From Gemmiger sp. An87 (GTDB taxonomy: Bacteria > Bacillota > Clostridia > Oscillospirales > Ruminococcaceae), in NCBI RefSeq assembly GCF_002159185.1, contig NZ_NFHD01000012.1, positions 34,705 through 98,704 on the forward strand: 64,000 nucleotides of DNA, read 5' to 3'. Position 1 is the stretch's first letter; every line of letters starts with the position of its first letter. Shown here one piece after another: positions 43,111 through 53,028 of this stretch. The notes beneath the pieces are model-generated. The model was not told the origin of the DNA and made no database searches. It saw only the letters and a program-made list of their open reading frames with translations. A program made the position numbers and the translations under genes.

Positions 43111-44380
43111 GGCTGGGCTCCTCCTTTTTGGTCACAAGATAGCCGACCGAGTACCGGAACCCGGCCAGGATGCTGCGCACATCTTCGGCGGTCACCTGCT
43201 TCAGCTGATCGGCCGCCTGCTCGGGGGTATTGATTGCGCCGCCCCGCAGAATCTCGTTGTAATACCAGTTTTCCAGACCGGCCAGGCTGTCGCCCACGCT
43301 GGTCAGGCCGGACAAAAGGCCACGGCGGCTGTTTTCCAGCTCTTCCTCGGTGATGGGGCCGTTCACCAGATTCTCCAGCTCCTTCAGGATGGCCTGCTCC
43401 GCCTTTTCGGCGTTGGCAGGCTCCACCCCGCTGTCCACCATCATAAATGCGGTGGGCGAAGCAAAACGGCTGGCGCAGTAGTAGCAGAGGCTCTGCTTTT
43501 CCCGCACATTCAGGAACAAACGGCTGGTGGCAGAGCCGCCGAACACGCTCATGGCCAGCCGGAAGGCGTTCAGCTGCTCCGGCTTTGCGCACTGGTTCCA
43601 GGTAAACAGCATGCACAGCTTGGCCTGCACCAGGTCCATCTCCTCCCGGAAATGCTCGGTGGGCTGGGCGGGCATGTACAGATAGTTTTCCAAGTCGGCA
43701 GGCTCGCGCTGGATACCCGCCAGCTTTTCCAGGGTCATGCGGCGCACCACAGCCTCGTCCGCCCCCAGGCAGATCACATCCAGCTGAGCGGTGCGCAGCA
43801 TCTCCTGATAAGCAGCGGTCAGGCTCTCGCAGGTAACGGCAGGCAGATCGGCCAGATAGCCGTCCCGCTCGATGCCCGCAGGGGAATCGCCGAAGAATTT
43901 GCGCCGGGCCTGCCGCACGCAGTACAGGCGCTTGTCGTTGATTTCGCTCTCCAGCTGACGGGCCAGGGTGGTCTTTTCGATCTCCACCGCCTCGCGGTTG
44001 AAGCAGCCATTCTCAAAATAGGGCTCAAAGGCCACACCGAAGGCGATGGCCGCGTATTCCGCGGTCAGTGCTTCGCCGTTCAGGGCAAACCGGTCCTTGA
44101 TGCCGGTGATGGACACGCTGAGCACCCGGCTGGCGCCCTGCATGCTGGTCTCCACCGAAAGGGCCGCGCCGTACAGACGGGCCAGCTTGCGGGAGAGCTG
44201 GGTCATATCCGGGCAGGCGGCATAGCCCCGGTCCATCACCAGGGGGAGCAGGGCCTGATCGGTGGCCTTTTCCCGGCTGGCGGGGAACCGGAAATGCAGC
44301 GAGATCCGGCAGCGGTTGAATTTATCCGCCGGGATGCAGTTCAGATGCACCCCAGGCGCAAGGCATTCGCGTTGTAACAT
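43100..44380 (-). CDS. M16 peptidase-like protein, inactive partner (YmfF-like)
   Basis: 426 residues with the M16 fold but no HxxEH; the corresponding region reads LPLVMDRGYAACPD. It probably forms the non-catalytic half of a heterodimer with the next gene, like the subunits of mitochondrial processing peptidase. AAGGAGTACCG precedes ATG. Confidence 0.85.
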   Translation of the reverse strand: MLQRECLAPGVHLNCIPADKFNRCRISLHFRFPASREKATDQALLPLVMDRGYAACPDMTQLSRKLARLYGAALSVETSMQGASRVLSVSITGIKDRFALNGEALTAEYAAIAFGVAFEPYFENGCFNREAVEIEKTTLARQLESEINDKRLYCVRQARRKFFGDSPAGIERDGYLADLPAVTCESLTAAYQEMLRTAQLDVICLGADEAVVRRMTLEKLAGIQREPADLENYLYMPAQPTEHFREEMDLVQAKLCMLFTWNQCAKPEQLNAFRLAMSVFGGSATSRLFLNVREKQSLCYYCASRFASPTAFMMVDSGVEPANAEKAEQAILKELENLVNGPITEEELENSRRGLLSGLTSVGDSLAGLENWYYNEILRGGAINTPEQAADQLKQVTAEDVRSILAGFRYSVGYLVTKKEEPSHAE

Positions 44381-44425
44381 CGGTACTCCTTAATTTCAAG
44401 GGACAAAAACTGTGGCCTGCACTTG

Positions 44426-45388
44426 TCAGGCCTTTTGCAGGTTTTCATCCAGATATTCTTCCAGGCACAGGCCGCTGGCGGTGATGGCTTTTGCGTTCTC
44501 CACCCCCACATAGCGGTAGTGCCAGGGCTCATAAATAATGCCGGTAATGGCCTGTTTGTTCTCCGGATACCGGAGGATAAAGCCATATTCCGGCGCGTGC
44601 TCGAACAGCCACTTTGCGGCATCCGTTTTGCCGAAAGCTTCGTCCAAATTCTGATGCTTCGGGGTCACAATATCGGCGGCCAGGCCGGAGTTGTGCTCGG
44701 AATAACCGGGAACAGCCACCACCGTCTTTGCCTGATTATAGGCTTCCTCCTCCGAGTTGCCCTTATCCAGCCATTTCTGTTTCTCCGCATCGAACAGGCT
44801 CTGCTGATATTCCACGGTGCGGTAACCGGAGCAGAGCATCAGGTCGATTCCGTCCGCAGCAGCGGCGTTCTTCATGTTGATGAACGCGTCGGCCGCCACG
44901 GTGGCCAGCTCCTTACCGGTGGACTCATCGGCCACCTTTACCTCCAGGTTCTCCTCCCAGTCGTCCGGAAGCTTCACATTGTTATTCACCAGGGTGAGCA
45001 GCCAGTCAGCATCGCCGCCACCAGTGGTGGCGGCGGTGCCGGTGGCGGAAGCCGGTTCAGAGGTGCTGGCAGAGCCGGATTCCGGGCTGCTGGCAGAGCC
45101 GGATTCCGAGCCGCTGGCAGGCTCCGAAGTCGAATCAGCGCTGGACGAAATGCTGGTGGAGCCGCTGATGGAGGTGGAACCGCTGGAGGAATCCTTGTCC
45201 TTGGTGAACAGGCCCACCAGTTTGACCATTCCAAACACGATCAGCGCCAGAAGCGCCAGGCAGAGAATCGCAAAAATGATCCGGTTGCGGCGGATCTCCT
45301 TTTTGCGCCGGGCACGGGCGGCAGCCCGGCGGCGGCGTTCGGCTTCGCTCATTTCACGGGGCGGATAACTTGGCATTTGATGCAACAC
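44426..45388 (-). CDS. VanY-type D-alanyl-D-alanine carboxypeptidase
   Basis: 320 residues: basic cytoplasmic start, one membrane helix (about 32-55), a long Ser/Gly/Glu-rich linker (to about 120) and an M15B peptidase domain with EHNSGLAADI (zinc) and EPWHYRYVG (catalytic Glu and zinc His). It trims D-Ala from peptidoglycan stem peptides. No vancomycin-resistance genes are nearby, so this is ordinary wall maintenance. Confidence 0.88.
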   Translation of the reverse strand: MLHQMPSYPPREMSEAERRRRAAARARRKKEIRRNRIIFAILCLALLALIVFGMVKLVGLFTKDKDSSSGSTSISGSTSISSSADSTSEPASGSESGSASSPESGSASTSEPASATGTAATTGGGDADWLLTLVNNNVKLPDDWEENLEVKVADESTGKELATVAADAFINMKNAAAADGIDLMLCSGYRTVEYQQSLFDAEKQKWLDKGNSEEEAYNQAKTVVAVPGYSEHNSGLAADIVTPKHQNLDEAFGKTDAAKWLFEHAPEYGFILRYPENKQAITGIIYEPWHYRYVGVENAKAITASGLCLEEYLDENLQKA

Positions 45389-45569
45389 TCCTTAACTGTG
45401 AGGTTATAAACGAGGGCGCCATCGCGCCCGGGCTTCCGATTCAATCGCGGATTGCAAAACCTGTTTTATAGTTTCATATTATACACGTTTTTGCCGATAC
45501 TGTAAACGTGCAAAGCTGCAAAGAAAATGTGAACGAATTGCCTTTTGCCATAAATTCCGGCACAAGAAA

Positions 45570-45610
45570 GCACCCTCCTGCAGGCACGAATACCTGCAAG
45601 AGGGTGCTGC
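45570..45610 (-). terminator. Terminator of the threonine operon
   Basis: GCACCCTC and TGCAGG pair with CCTGCA and GAGGGTGC, then TTTCTT on the minus strand. Confidence 0.75.
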
Positions 45611-45618
45611 ATGAAGCA

Positions 45619-46827
45619 TTAGTGGATGAAGGCGTCGTGAATGGCAGCCACAGCGCGGTCAGCGTCCGCCTTGTCGATGATGACGCTGATCTTGATCTCG
45701 CTGGTGGAAATCATGCGGATGTTCACATTGGCCTCAAACAGAGCCTCGAACATGCGGCTGGCAACACCGGGGTTGCTCTTCATGCCGCCGCCCACCACGC
45801 TGACCTTGGCGCAGCCGGTATCCACGGTGATGTCCTTGCCGCCGAAGCGGTGCTGGTTCTCCTTCAGCACCCGCAGCGCGGTATCCGCGTCGCTCAGGGG
45901 CACGGTGAAGGTCAGGTCCTTGTCGCCCTCACGGCCGGTGCCCTGCAGAATGATGTCCACGTTGATGTTCTTCTGTGCCAGCACACCGAACACCTTGAAC
46001 GAGGTGCCGGGCACGTCCGGCACATTCAGGATGGTGAGAACAGCCACGTCGGTGTCCTTGGCCACACCCTTGATCAGCATACCTTCCATATCGCTAGTAA
46101 CCTCCTTAACAACTGTGCCGGGCACAGGATTCAGGCTGGAGAGCACTTCCAGCTCCACGCCGTATTTTTTTGCAAGCTCCACGCTGCGGTTGTTCAGCAC
46201 CTGCGCGCCGGCGCCCGCAAGCTCCAGCATCTCGTCGAAGGTGATCTCATCCAGGCGCTTGGCGCGGGGGATGAACCGGGGATCAGCGGTATAAACGCCC
46301 TCCACGTCGGTAAAGATCTGGCAGCGGTCCGCATGCAGAGCGGCAGCCAGAGCCACCGCGCTGGTGTCGCTGCCGCCGCGGCCCAGGGTGGTGATGTCTT
46401 CCATGCGGTTCAGCCCCTGGAAGCCTGCCACCACCACAACACGGTTGCGGGCCAGCTCACTTTCCACCCGCTCGCTGTCCAGCCGGCGGATGCGGGCCTT
46501 GGTGTAGGCCCGGTCGGTGTGGAAGCCTGCCTGCCAGCCGGTCAGGCTGATGGCAGGCACGCCCAGCTCGCTCAGGGCCATGGCCAAAAGCGAAATGGAG
46601 ATCTGCTCACCGGTGGCCAGCAGCATATCCATCTCCCGCTGGGAGGGATTGCTGGAAATCTCGGCGGCCTTCTGGATCAGGTCGTCGGTGGTATCGCCCT
46701 GGGCGGAAACCACTACCACTACCTCGTTGCCTGCATTGCGGGTATTCGCCACAATCCGGGCCACGTTGAAGATCCGGTCCCGGTTTGCCACCGAGGTACC
46801 CCCGAATTTCTGCACGATCAACGCCAT
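45619..46827 (-). CDS. lysC: Aspartate kinase
   Basis: 402-residue aspartokinase, first step of Thr, Lys and Met synthesis. Kinase motif MALIVQKFGGTSVANRDR, GGSDTSAVALAAAL, and two C-terminal ACT domains (about 265-402) for feedback inhibition. ATG 46827 is used; the frame upstream to 46920 has no site. Last gene of the operon. Confidence 0.95.
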   Translation of the reverse strand: MALIVQKFGGTSVANRDRIFNVARIVANTRNAGNEVVVVVSAQGDTTDDLIQKAAEISSNPSQREMDMLLATGEQISISLLAMALSELGVPAISLTGWQAGFHTDRAYTKARIRRLDSERVESELARNRVVVVAGFQGLNRMEDITTLGRGGSDTSAVALAAALHADRCQIFTDVEGVYTADPRFIPRAKRLDEITFDEMLELAGAGAQVLNNRSVELAKKYGVELEVLSSLNPVPGTVVKEVTSDMEGMLIKGVAKDTDVAVLTILNVPDVPGTSFKVFGVLAQKNINVDIILQGTGREGDKDLTFTVPLSDADTALRVLKENQHRFGGKDITVDTGCAKVSVVGGGMKSNPGVASRMFEALFEANVNIRMISTSEIKISVIIDKADADRAVAAIHDAFIH

Positions 46828-46950
46828 TGTTTCTCTCAACTCCTCTATACCAAATGCGCGCCGCCCGTACCGGAGCGGCCCGCCTGCACATGTAATCCGC
46901 GAAGTTCCGTTTCCCGGCAAAGGCTCTGCCGGGAGCGGCGCGTCACTTTA

Positions 46951-47844
46951 CTATTCTACCACAGCGCCAGTATTGTCTGCAAGCATTCGGCGCAAAGAAA
47001 AGGCCATGGTTTCCGGCTGCTCCAGCAGGGCTTCCTCGGCTTTTTCAAAGAACTCGCAGTTGTCCCGGTGGACCACCGCCATGATGGTGGGGCCTGCACC
47101 GGAGATGTACACCGCGTAAGCGCCCAGGTCCCAGGCAATCTCAAACACCCGTTCGCCGCCGGGAATCAGGGGCAGGCGGTACTGCTGATGCAGGGCATCC
47201 TTGGTGGCCACCCGCAGCAGCTCGTAGTCACCATCGCAGAAAGCAGCGGTGGCCAGCGCCGCGCGGGAGAGATTGTACACCGCATCCCGCCGGTCCACGG
47301 TTTTGGGCAGCGCCGCGCGGGCTTTTTCGGTGAACAGCTTGAAGTTGGGGATAAAGGCCGCGAAGGCCAGCTCCTCGTTGATCTCCTTGCGGGCGGTGAA
47401 CACCTGACCTTCGTCGAACACGCTGCTCACAAAGCCGCCCAGCATGGCGGGAGCCACGTTGTCCGGGTGGCCCTCGATGGAGGTGGCCAGGGTGAGCATC
47501 TGCCGCTTGGTCAGCGGGTTGCCCAGCAATGCGTTTGCCCCCAGAATGCCCGCCACGATGCAGGCAGAGCTGGAGCCCAGACCACGGGCCATGGGGATGG
47601 GATTTTCCTGCCGGATGCGCAGGCCCTTGATGGGCTTGCCCAGCTGCTCGTACACCGCCTTGGCGGAGCGGTAGATCAGGTTGGAGGTACCGGTGGGCAC
47701 CAGAGAACCGTCGCTGGCCATGATGTCCAGCTTATCCCACTCTTCCATGGTCACGGTGTTGTGAAGCGAAAGCGCAAGGCCCAACGCGTCGAACCCGGCG
47801 CCCACGTTGGCGCTGGTGGCGGGAACCAGAATCTTGACTGCCAT
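46951..47844 (-). CDS. thrB: Homoserine kinase
   Basis: 297-residue GHMP kinase (ATP site PMARGLGSSSACIVAGI) making O-phosphohomoserine. AAGGAGG precedes ATG; it starts 15 nt after hom. Threonine synthase (thrC) is not in the window. Confidence 0.95.
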   Translation of the reverse strand: MAVKILVPATSANVGAGFDALGLALSLHNTVTMEEWDKLDIMASDGSLVPTGTSNLIYRSAKAVYEQLGKPIKGLRIRQENPIPMARGLGSSSACIVAGILGANALLGNPLTKRQMLTLATSIEGHPDNVAPAMLGGFVSSVFDEGQVFTARKEINEELAFAAFIPNFKLFTEKARAALPKTVDRRDAVYNLSRAALATAAFCDGDYELLRVATKDALHQQYRLPLIPGGERVFEIAWDLGAYAVYISGAGPTIMAVVHRDNCEFFEKAEEALLEQPETMAFSLRRMLADNTGAVVE

Positions 47845-47859
47845 ATTGCCTGTACCTCC

Positions 47860-49077
47860 TTACTGTTCCAAGCGGCGCAGCTCCATCTGCACGCTGCCGC
47901 CCAGCGCTTTTACCTGGCGGGCTGCTTCATAGAGCTTTTTCGGGGTGATGTTTTCGGCCAGATAGGCGGCCTGACCGCCGTCGTCCGCCACCAGCTCACC
48001 GGGGCCGTACAGGCCGGGCAGCATGGAAGCGGCAAGCCCCTTCACCCGCACATAATATGTGGCGGGTTCGCCGCTGGTGAGGGGGGCAGGCAGCGCCGGG
48101 GAGGGCTCCCAGAAAATGCTGTTGTGCACCGCGGCTCCCTGCTGTGCAGCCAGGACCAGATCGGCGGCAATGGCGCTGGCGGTGGGCAGCTTGCCCGCAC
48201 CGCGGCCATAGAAGAACACATCGCCCACCATGTCGCCCCGTACCAGCACGCCGTTGAACACATCCTCCACACCAGCCAGCTGATTCTCCAGCGGCACCAG
48301 CATGGGCTCCACACCCACCGCCGGGCCTGTTTCGGTCTGCCGGGCCCAGGCGATCAGCTTCACCGCGCAGCCCAGCCGGGCGGCGGCACGCAGGTCAAAG
48401 GGCTCCAGCCCCCGAATGCCCCGGGTAGGAATGTTCTGGGTATGGACCTGCTTGCCAAAGGCAAGGCTGGCCAGAATGGCAATCTTGCGGCAGGCATCCG
48501 GGCCGTCCACGTCGTCCGAGGGGTCCTTGGTCTCGGCATAGCCCAGCTGCTGGGCTTCCCTGAGCGCGGCGGCAAAATCCATGTTCTCCCGGCTCATACG
48601 GGTGAGCATGTAGTTGGTGGTGCCGTTCACAATGCCGTAAACCTCTTCCACCTGGTTGGCCAGCAGGCTCTGGCACATGGGGGTGATCAGCGGCATACCG
48701 CCGCCCACGCTGGCTTCAAACAGAAAGGCTACGCCCTTCTCTTTTGCCAGAGCCAGCAGCTCGGCGCCATGGGTGGCCACCAGCTCTTTGTTGCTGGTCA
48801 CCACACTGCGGCCGCTGGCCAGCAGTGCCTTCACATAAGGATATGCAGCTTTTACGCCGCCGATGGCCTCCGCCGCCATGGTGATCTCGGAATCGTTCAG
48901 AATATCGTCTATGCTGCTGGTGAACAACTCCGGGTTTTCGGTAACCTCCAGCACCAGCACTCGCTTGACCCGGATCTCCTGGCCCGCCCGCCGGGCAATG
49001 AGTCCGGCGTTTTTCTGCAGCACAGCGTAAACGCCGCTGCCCACGGTACCAAAGCCCAGGATCGCAATGTTGATCAT
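47860..49077 (-). CDS. hom: Homoserine dehydrogenase
   Basis: 405 residues: NAD(P) fold (ILGFGTVGSG), catalytic domain with GIVNGTTNYML and a C-terminal ACT domain (about 320-405). GGGGAGGATTT precedes ATG. It reduces aspartate semialdehyde to homoserine. Confidence 0.95.
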   Translation of the reverse strand: MINIAILGFGTVGSGVYAVLQKNAGLIARRAGQEIRVKRVLVLEVTENPELFTSSIDDILNDSEITMAAEAIGGVKAAYPYVKALLASGRSVVTSNKELVATHGAELLALAKEKGVAFLFEASVGGGMPLITPMCQSLLANQVEEVYGIVNGTTNYMLTRMSRENMDFAAALREAQQLGYAETKDPSDDVDGPDACRKIAILASLAFGKQVHTQNIPTRGIRGLEPFDLRAAARLGCAVKLIAWARQTETGPAVGVEPMLVPLENQLAGVEDVFNGVLVRGDMVGDVFFYGRGAGKLPTASAIAADLVLAAQQGAAVHNSIFWEPSPALPAPLTSGEPATYYVRVKGLAASMLPGLYGPGELVADDGGQAAYLAENITPKKLYEAARQVKALGGSVQMELRRLEQ

Positions 49078-49157
49078 AAATCCTCCCCGCCCGGCGCAAA
49101 GCCCGCCAGGCCCTTGTGATGAAAATGGAAAAACGGCCCGCGGCCGTTTTGGCGGCG

Positions 49158-49583
49158 TTACACGCCCTGATGTACCTCGACCACGGCACGCTGCTGCGCC
49201 AGCTGGGCCAGCATCTCTTCGATGCTCACCCGCAGAGTGTCGGTGCGCACAGTGACCTCCACCTTGGCCGCGCCGTTTTCCGGCGTGGCCTGGTTGATGG
49301 TGACCACGCTGCCGCCCGCGGCGGAAATGCCGCCCAAAAGCGCCTGCAGTGCACCGTTCTCGTCCAGCAGGGTGGCCAGCACCGTGATGATCTGCTGGGT
49401 GCTGCGGGCATCAAAGATGCAATCCTTATATTTATAGAACGCGCTGCGGGAAAGATCCACCGCCCGGGTGGCCGCCGAGATGTTGCGGGCTTCGCCGCTG
49501 GCGAGCAGCTCCTTCGCCTTGAGAACCTTCAGAAATACCTCGGGCAGAACCGCTGCGTCCACCATCAGAAAATGCCGTTTCAT
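49158..49583 (-). CDS. ACT-domain protein (UPF0735/PheB-like)
   Basis: 141 residues: an N-terminal HTH-like segment (SAATRAVDLSRSAFYKYKD) and a C-terminal ACT domain (about 65-141) that would bind an amino acid. It heads the hom-thrB-lysC operon, so a threonine or homoserine sensor is plausible. ATG 49583 is chosen although AAGGGG is 13 nt upstream; the next ATG up has no site. Confidence 0.85.
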   Translation of the reverse strand: MKRHFLMVDAAVLPEVFLKVLKAKELLASGEARNISAATRAVDLSRSAFYKYKDCIFDARSTQQIITVLATLLDENGALQALLGGISAAGGSVVTINQATPENGAAKVEVTVRTDTLRVSIEEMLAQLAQQRAVVEVHQGV

Positions 49584-49732
49584 GCTGTTTTGTACACCCC
49601 TTGAACACATTTGTTTTTACGCATGTTTATAGTGTACCACTTTAGCATGTCAAAACGCAAGATGCAGTTTCAATTTTGTAAAAAGCCGCACATTTCTCAC
49701 CCAGGCCCGGTTTTGTATGCACAGAATGCACA

Positions 49733-49773
49733 AAAAAGCCTGCTGTACGTTCACGGCGTACAGCAGGCTTTTT
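49733..49773 (-). terminator. Terminator after the class A PBP
   Basis: AAAAAGCCTGCTGTACG stem with CGTACAGCAGGCTTTTT. Confidence 0.85.
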
Positions 49774-49785
49774 CAAATCCGTTTT

Positions 49786-52311
49786 TTACGGATGCATCGG
49801 GCAGATACCGGGCATGTTATCTTCGGTGTAGTAGCCGGTCTGCCGGTTGGGGCAATTGGCTCCGGCCAGCTCGCCGCTGTCCACACAGAAGGCGGCTGTC
49901 TTCACGTCCTCGCTCACCGGGAACTGCTTGACCTCCAGACCCTCCTGCACGGTCTCCATATAGGCCTTCCATACCTTCTGGATGGCCTTGGCGTTCTTGG
50001 CGCCCGCCTTGCTCATGTCGTAGGGCTTGTCGTAGCCCCACCACATGCTGGTCACGTAATAGGGGGTCATACCAACAAAGGTGTAGTCCTTGTTGTCGCT
50101 GGTGGTACCGGTCTTGGCGGCGGCTTCCATCTCGCCGCTGGGCTTCATGCCGCTGGCGGTACCGCTGGAGCCCAGAACACCCTGCAGCAGCCGGTTCATG
50201 ATCATGGCGGTGCTCTCCTTGATGGCCTGGGTGTGCACCACATTGACCTCGTTGTCAATCAGCACTTCACCGGTGGTAGCGTACTCCACGCGGGTATACA
50301 GATGCGGGGTCACATATTCACCGCCGTTGCCGAACATCTGATAGGCCGCGGCCAGTTCGATGGGAGTGGCGCCGCCGTTCTGGCTGCCCAGCACCAGAGG
50401 TGCAAGGTCCATATCATTCTCGTTCAGATGAGACATGCCCACGGTGTCCTTGGCGAAGTTGTACATGGACTCCACGCCCACCAGCTGGCCCACCTGAACC
50501 GCAACGGTGTTCAGAGACTGGGCAATGGCGTAGTTCACATTCACGGTACGCTCGCCGTGGCCGGTGCTGGTCACATAGTTCTGAGGCCAGTCACGCCAGA
50601 TGCCGGGGTTTGCCAGCACCTCGGGCGCATCGTTCTCGAACATCTTGCCCTTGTACTGGGGATAGCTGCTCTCGTAGTTTTCCAGCAGCATTTTGCCAAT
50701 GCCAATATCCACAAAGTTGGTGGAGTAGTTGATCCAGCCCATGTCGATGCCCAGAGAGTAGGCCGCAATGGGCTTCATGGTAGAACCGGTCTGACGCGCC
50801 ACAGTGGCTCGGTTCAGGCTCAGGTCGGTGGTCTTTTCGCCCAGGCCGCCCACCAGTGCCTTGATCTCGCCCTCGTAGTTCATGGTTACCATGGCCACCT
50901 GGCTGTGAACCGTCTTGTAATAATAGGTCTTGCCGCTGCTGTCGGTCGTGGTTTTCAGGCTGCCGTCCTCATTGTAAACGACGCCCTCTTCCTCGGCCAG
51001 ATCCTCCAGGGTCTTGTCGCCCAGCTCAAACTGCTCCTCCCGTTCCATCCAGGGAATGCTCTCGTCCTCGTTGAGCAGCATCTTCTCCATCTCTTCCTGC
51101 AGATAGGGGTCCACAGTGGCGTAGATGCGCAGGCCGCCATTGAAGATCTCGTTATCCGCCTCAGCCTCGGTCCAGCCCAGCTCGTCCACCAGCTGCTGCT
51201 TCAGGGTGGTGTAAACCGCATCGCTGAAGTAGGAGCGAACGCCGGTGCTGGTGGAACTGTCGGTGTCGGTCTCAGCCAGAACCAGAGGCGAATTCACTGC
51301 CTCGTTGTACTCTTCCTCGGTCAGATGACCCTGCTCGTACATATTTTCCAGCATCACATTGCGGCGCTGCAGATGCTCTTCCGGATTTTTGTAGGGATTG
51401 TAGGTATTGGGGCTCTTGGTAATCGCCGCGATGCTGGCACACTCGGCGGCGGTCAGCTGGCTCAGATCATCCTTGCCGAAGTACTGAATGGCCCCGGCCT
51501 TTACACCGGCGGTGTTGCCGGTAAGGCTGATGGTGTTCAGATAAGTCTCCAGGATGGTATCCTTATTATAACGGTTGTCCAGGCCCCAGGCGCGGAAGAT
51601 CTCGCGAATCTTACGCATGGCGTCCTGCTCATCGTCACCGGTGAGGTTCTTGATGAGCTGCTGCTCCAGGGTGGACGCACCCTGGCGGCTGCCAAACAGC
51701 TTGATGGGTGTGTACTCGTTGATGGCCGCGGCGATGGTACGCTTGAAGCTCACGCCGTGGTGCTCGTAGAAATCCTTATCCTCGGTGCAGATGAACGCCC
51801 ATTTCAGATACGGGCTGGATTCGATCTCGCTCAGCTCGGCCCACTCTCGATTGTTGGTGCGGTAGAAGTCCTCGTACTCCACCCACTCGCCGGTGTCGTG
51901 GTCCTGGGCCATGATCCAGGTGGTCTGGGCCAGCTTGACCTCGGTCAGGTCCAGATTGTCGTCTGCAGTGGCTTCCACCAGATACAGGCTCAGTGCCACA
52001 GCCACCACGCTGGCTACCATCACACCCAGGCAGAAGCAAACGGCGATGAACCGGAACAGGCCGCCGAAAAAGCGGCGCACGCCACTCTTTTTCTTCCGTT
52101 TCGGGGTATGCCCGCCGGAGCTGGGCGCGCCGGAAGATCCCTGGCCGCCAGTTCGCTGGGCACCGGTGCTGCGCTGGGCGCCGGCTGCCGCGCTGCGGTT
52201 AACCGTGCGCTGCGTGCCCGCGCTGGGCGTGCGGTTTACCCGGCGGGGCGCACTCTGGCCGCTCTGGCTGTTTTGCGGGCGCCGGATATTGCGGTGTTCG
52301 TTGTTTTCGAT
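49786..52311 (-). CDS. Class A penicillin-binding protein, probable AUC start
   Basis: About 841 residues from ATC 52311. A 77-residue Arg/Gln/Ser/Gly-rich cytoplasmic tail ends in KRKKK, then one membrane helix, a glycosyltransferase domain (EDKDFYEHHGV with catalytic Glu, RQGASTLEQQL) and a transpeptidase domain (active Ser in TGSTMKP, SLN, KTGTT). It polymerises and cross-links peptidoglycan. The first conventional start is GTG 52080, with a poor site right before the helix. AAAGGAGG sits 8 nt before the in-frame ATC, and no ATG, GTG or TTG occurs in frame between them. Confidence 0.88.
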   Translation of the reverse strand: MENNEHRNIRRPQNSQSGQSAPRRVNRTPSAGTQRTVNRSAAAGAQRSTGAQRTGGQGSSGAPSSGGHTPKRKKKSGVRRFFGGLFRFIAVCFCLGVMVASVVAVALSLYLVEATADDNLDLTEVKLAQTTWIMAQDHDTGEWVEYEDFYRTNNREWAELSEIESSPYLKWAFICTEDKDFYEHHGVSFKRTIAAAINEYTPIKLFGSRQGASTLEQQLIKNLTGDDEQDAMRKIREIFRAWGLDNRYNKDTILETYLNTISLTGNTAGVKAGAIQYFGKDDLSQLTAAECASIAAITKSPNTYNPYKNPEEHLQRRNVMLENMYEQGHLTEEEYNEAVNSPLVLAETDTDSSTSTGVRSYFSDAVYTTLKQQLVDELGWTEAEADNEIFNGGLRIYATVDPYLQEEMEKMLLNEDESIPWMEREEQFELGDKTLEDLAEEEGVVYNEDGSLKTTTDSSGKTYYYKTVHSQVAMVTMNYEGEIKALVGGLGEKTTDLSLNRATVARQTGSTMKPIAAYSLGIDMGWINYSTNFVDIGIGKMLLENYESSYPQYKGKMFENDAPEVLANPGIWRDWPQNYVTSTGHGERTVNVNYAIAQSLNTVAVQVGQLVGVESMYNFAKDTVGMSHLNENDMDLAPLVLGSQNGGATPIELAAAYQMFGNGGEYVTPHLYTRVEYATTGEVLIDNEVNVVHTQAIKESTAMIMNRLLQGVLGSSGTASGMKPSGEMEAAAKTGTTSDNKDYTFVGMTPYYVTSMWWGYDKPYDMSKAGAKNAKAIQKVWKAYMETVQEGLEVKQFPVSEDVKTAAFCVDSGELAGANCPNRQTGYYTEDNMPGICPMHP

Positions 52312-52600
52312 GGGGACCGCCTCCTTTGCGGAAATAATTCATTGTGAGTAATGAGGGCATCGCCGCAGGGCGCATTTTGCCCCGGGCAGCCCTGCCGGAA
52401 CGCTGCCGAAGCCGTCTTTCCGGCAAAGCCGGGCAGGCCCGCAGGCTTTTCAAAAAGCCTTTCACATTCAGGCGCTACTCTGCCTATTTTGATATTATAC
52501 CACAACTGCCTGCCGCAAGTACAGCAAAAACGGAATTTCACATCCATCCGTTTGAAACGCACCTGCCCGGGCCATACTGTTTTCAAAGAGGTGAATCACT

Positions 52601-52906
52601 ATGCCGAAAGTATGGATCTATCTTCTGGCTCTGCTCTGCGCATTGGGCCTTGCGGTGAGCGTGGCCGTGTTTGCCCTGCGCCCCTTTGAGAGTGAGCCGT
52701 CCACCAGCAGCTATACCCTGCGGGACTGGCACGGCAAGCTTGCCCTGTTCGCCCCCGGGGAAACCGGTGAGGAGGACCAGCCGGTGGAGGTATATGAGGT
52801 CTACACTCATCTATTGCCGGAAAGCGATGTGCTGAGCCTGCAGGCAGGCATCCCGCTGGAAAGTCAGGAGCAGCTGCAACGGCTTTTGGAGGATTTTGGG
52901 TTATGA
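52601..52906 (+). CDS. Small membrane-anchored protein
   Basis: 101 residues: one N-terminal membrane helix (about 5-26) and an extracellular part with YTLRDWHGKLALFAPGE and a leucine-rich end. A similar small protein occurs in many Clostridia, sometimes likened to BofC-type sporulation proteins; function unknown. It is preceded by GAGGTGAATCACT. Confidence 0.65.
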   Translation: MPKVWIYLLALLCALGLAVSVAVFALRPFESEPSTSSYTLRDWHGKLALFAPGETGEEDQPVEVYEVYTHLLPESDVLSLQAGIPLESQEQLQRLLEDFGL

Positions 52907-52910
52907 CGCG

Positions 52911-52939
52911 TTGCGCGCTGCCGGGGTTTATAGTATAAT
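52911..52939 (+). promoter_or_regulatory. Promoter of the FkbH-ACP cassette
   Basis: TTGCGC (52911-52916), 17-nt spacer, TATAAT (52934-52939), 90 nt before the first gene. Confidence 0.7.
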
Positions 52940-53028
52940 CAAACTGAATGTGACGGGCCCTGCTTGCGCCCGTGGCTTTGACCACCGCCTTCCGGCGGGT
53001 CATGACTTCTGCAAGGAGGAATTTTGCC

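Noticed and set aside
45508..49119. A 1203-codon open frame on the plus strand opposite the threonine operon
   Set aside because: It is the antisense shadow of lysC, thrB and hom, caused by high GC third positions; no ribosome site or domain.
49717..52347. An 876-codon plus-strand frame opposite the PBP gene
   Set aside because: Antisense shadow with His/Leu/Gly-rich, unrecognisable translation.
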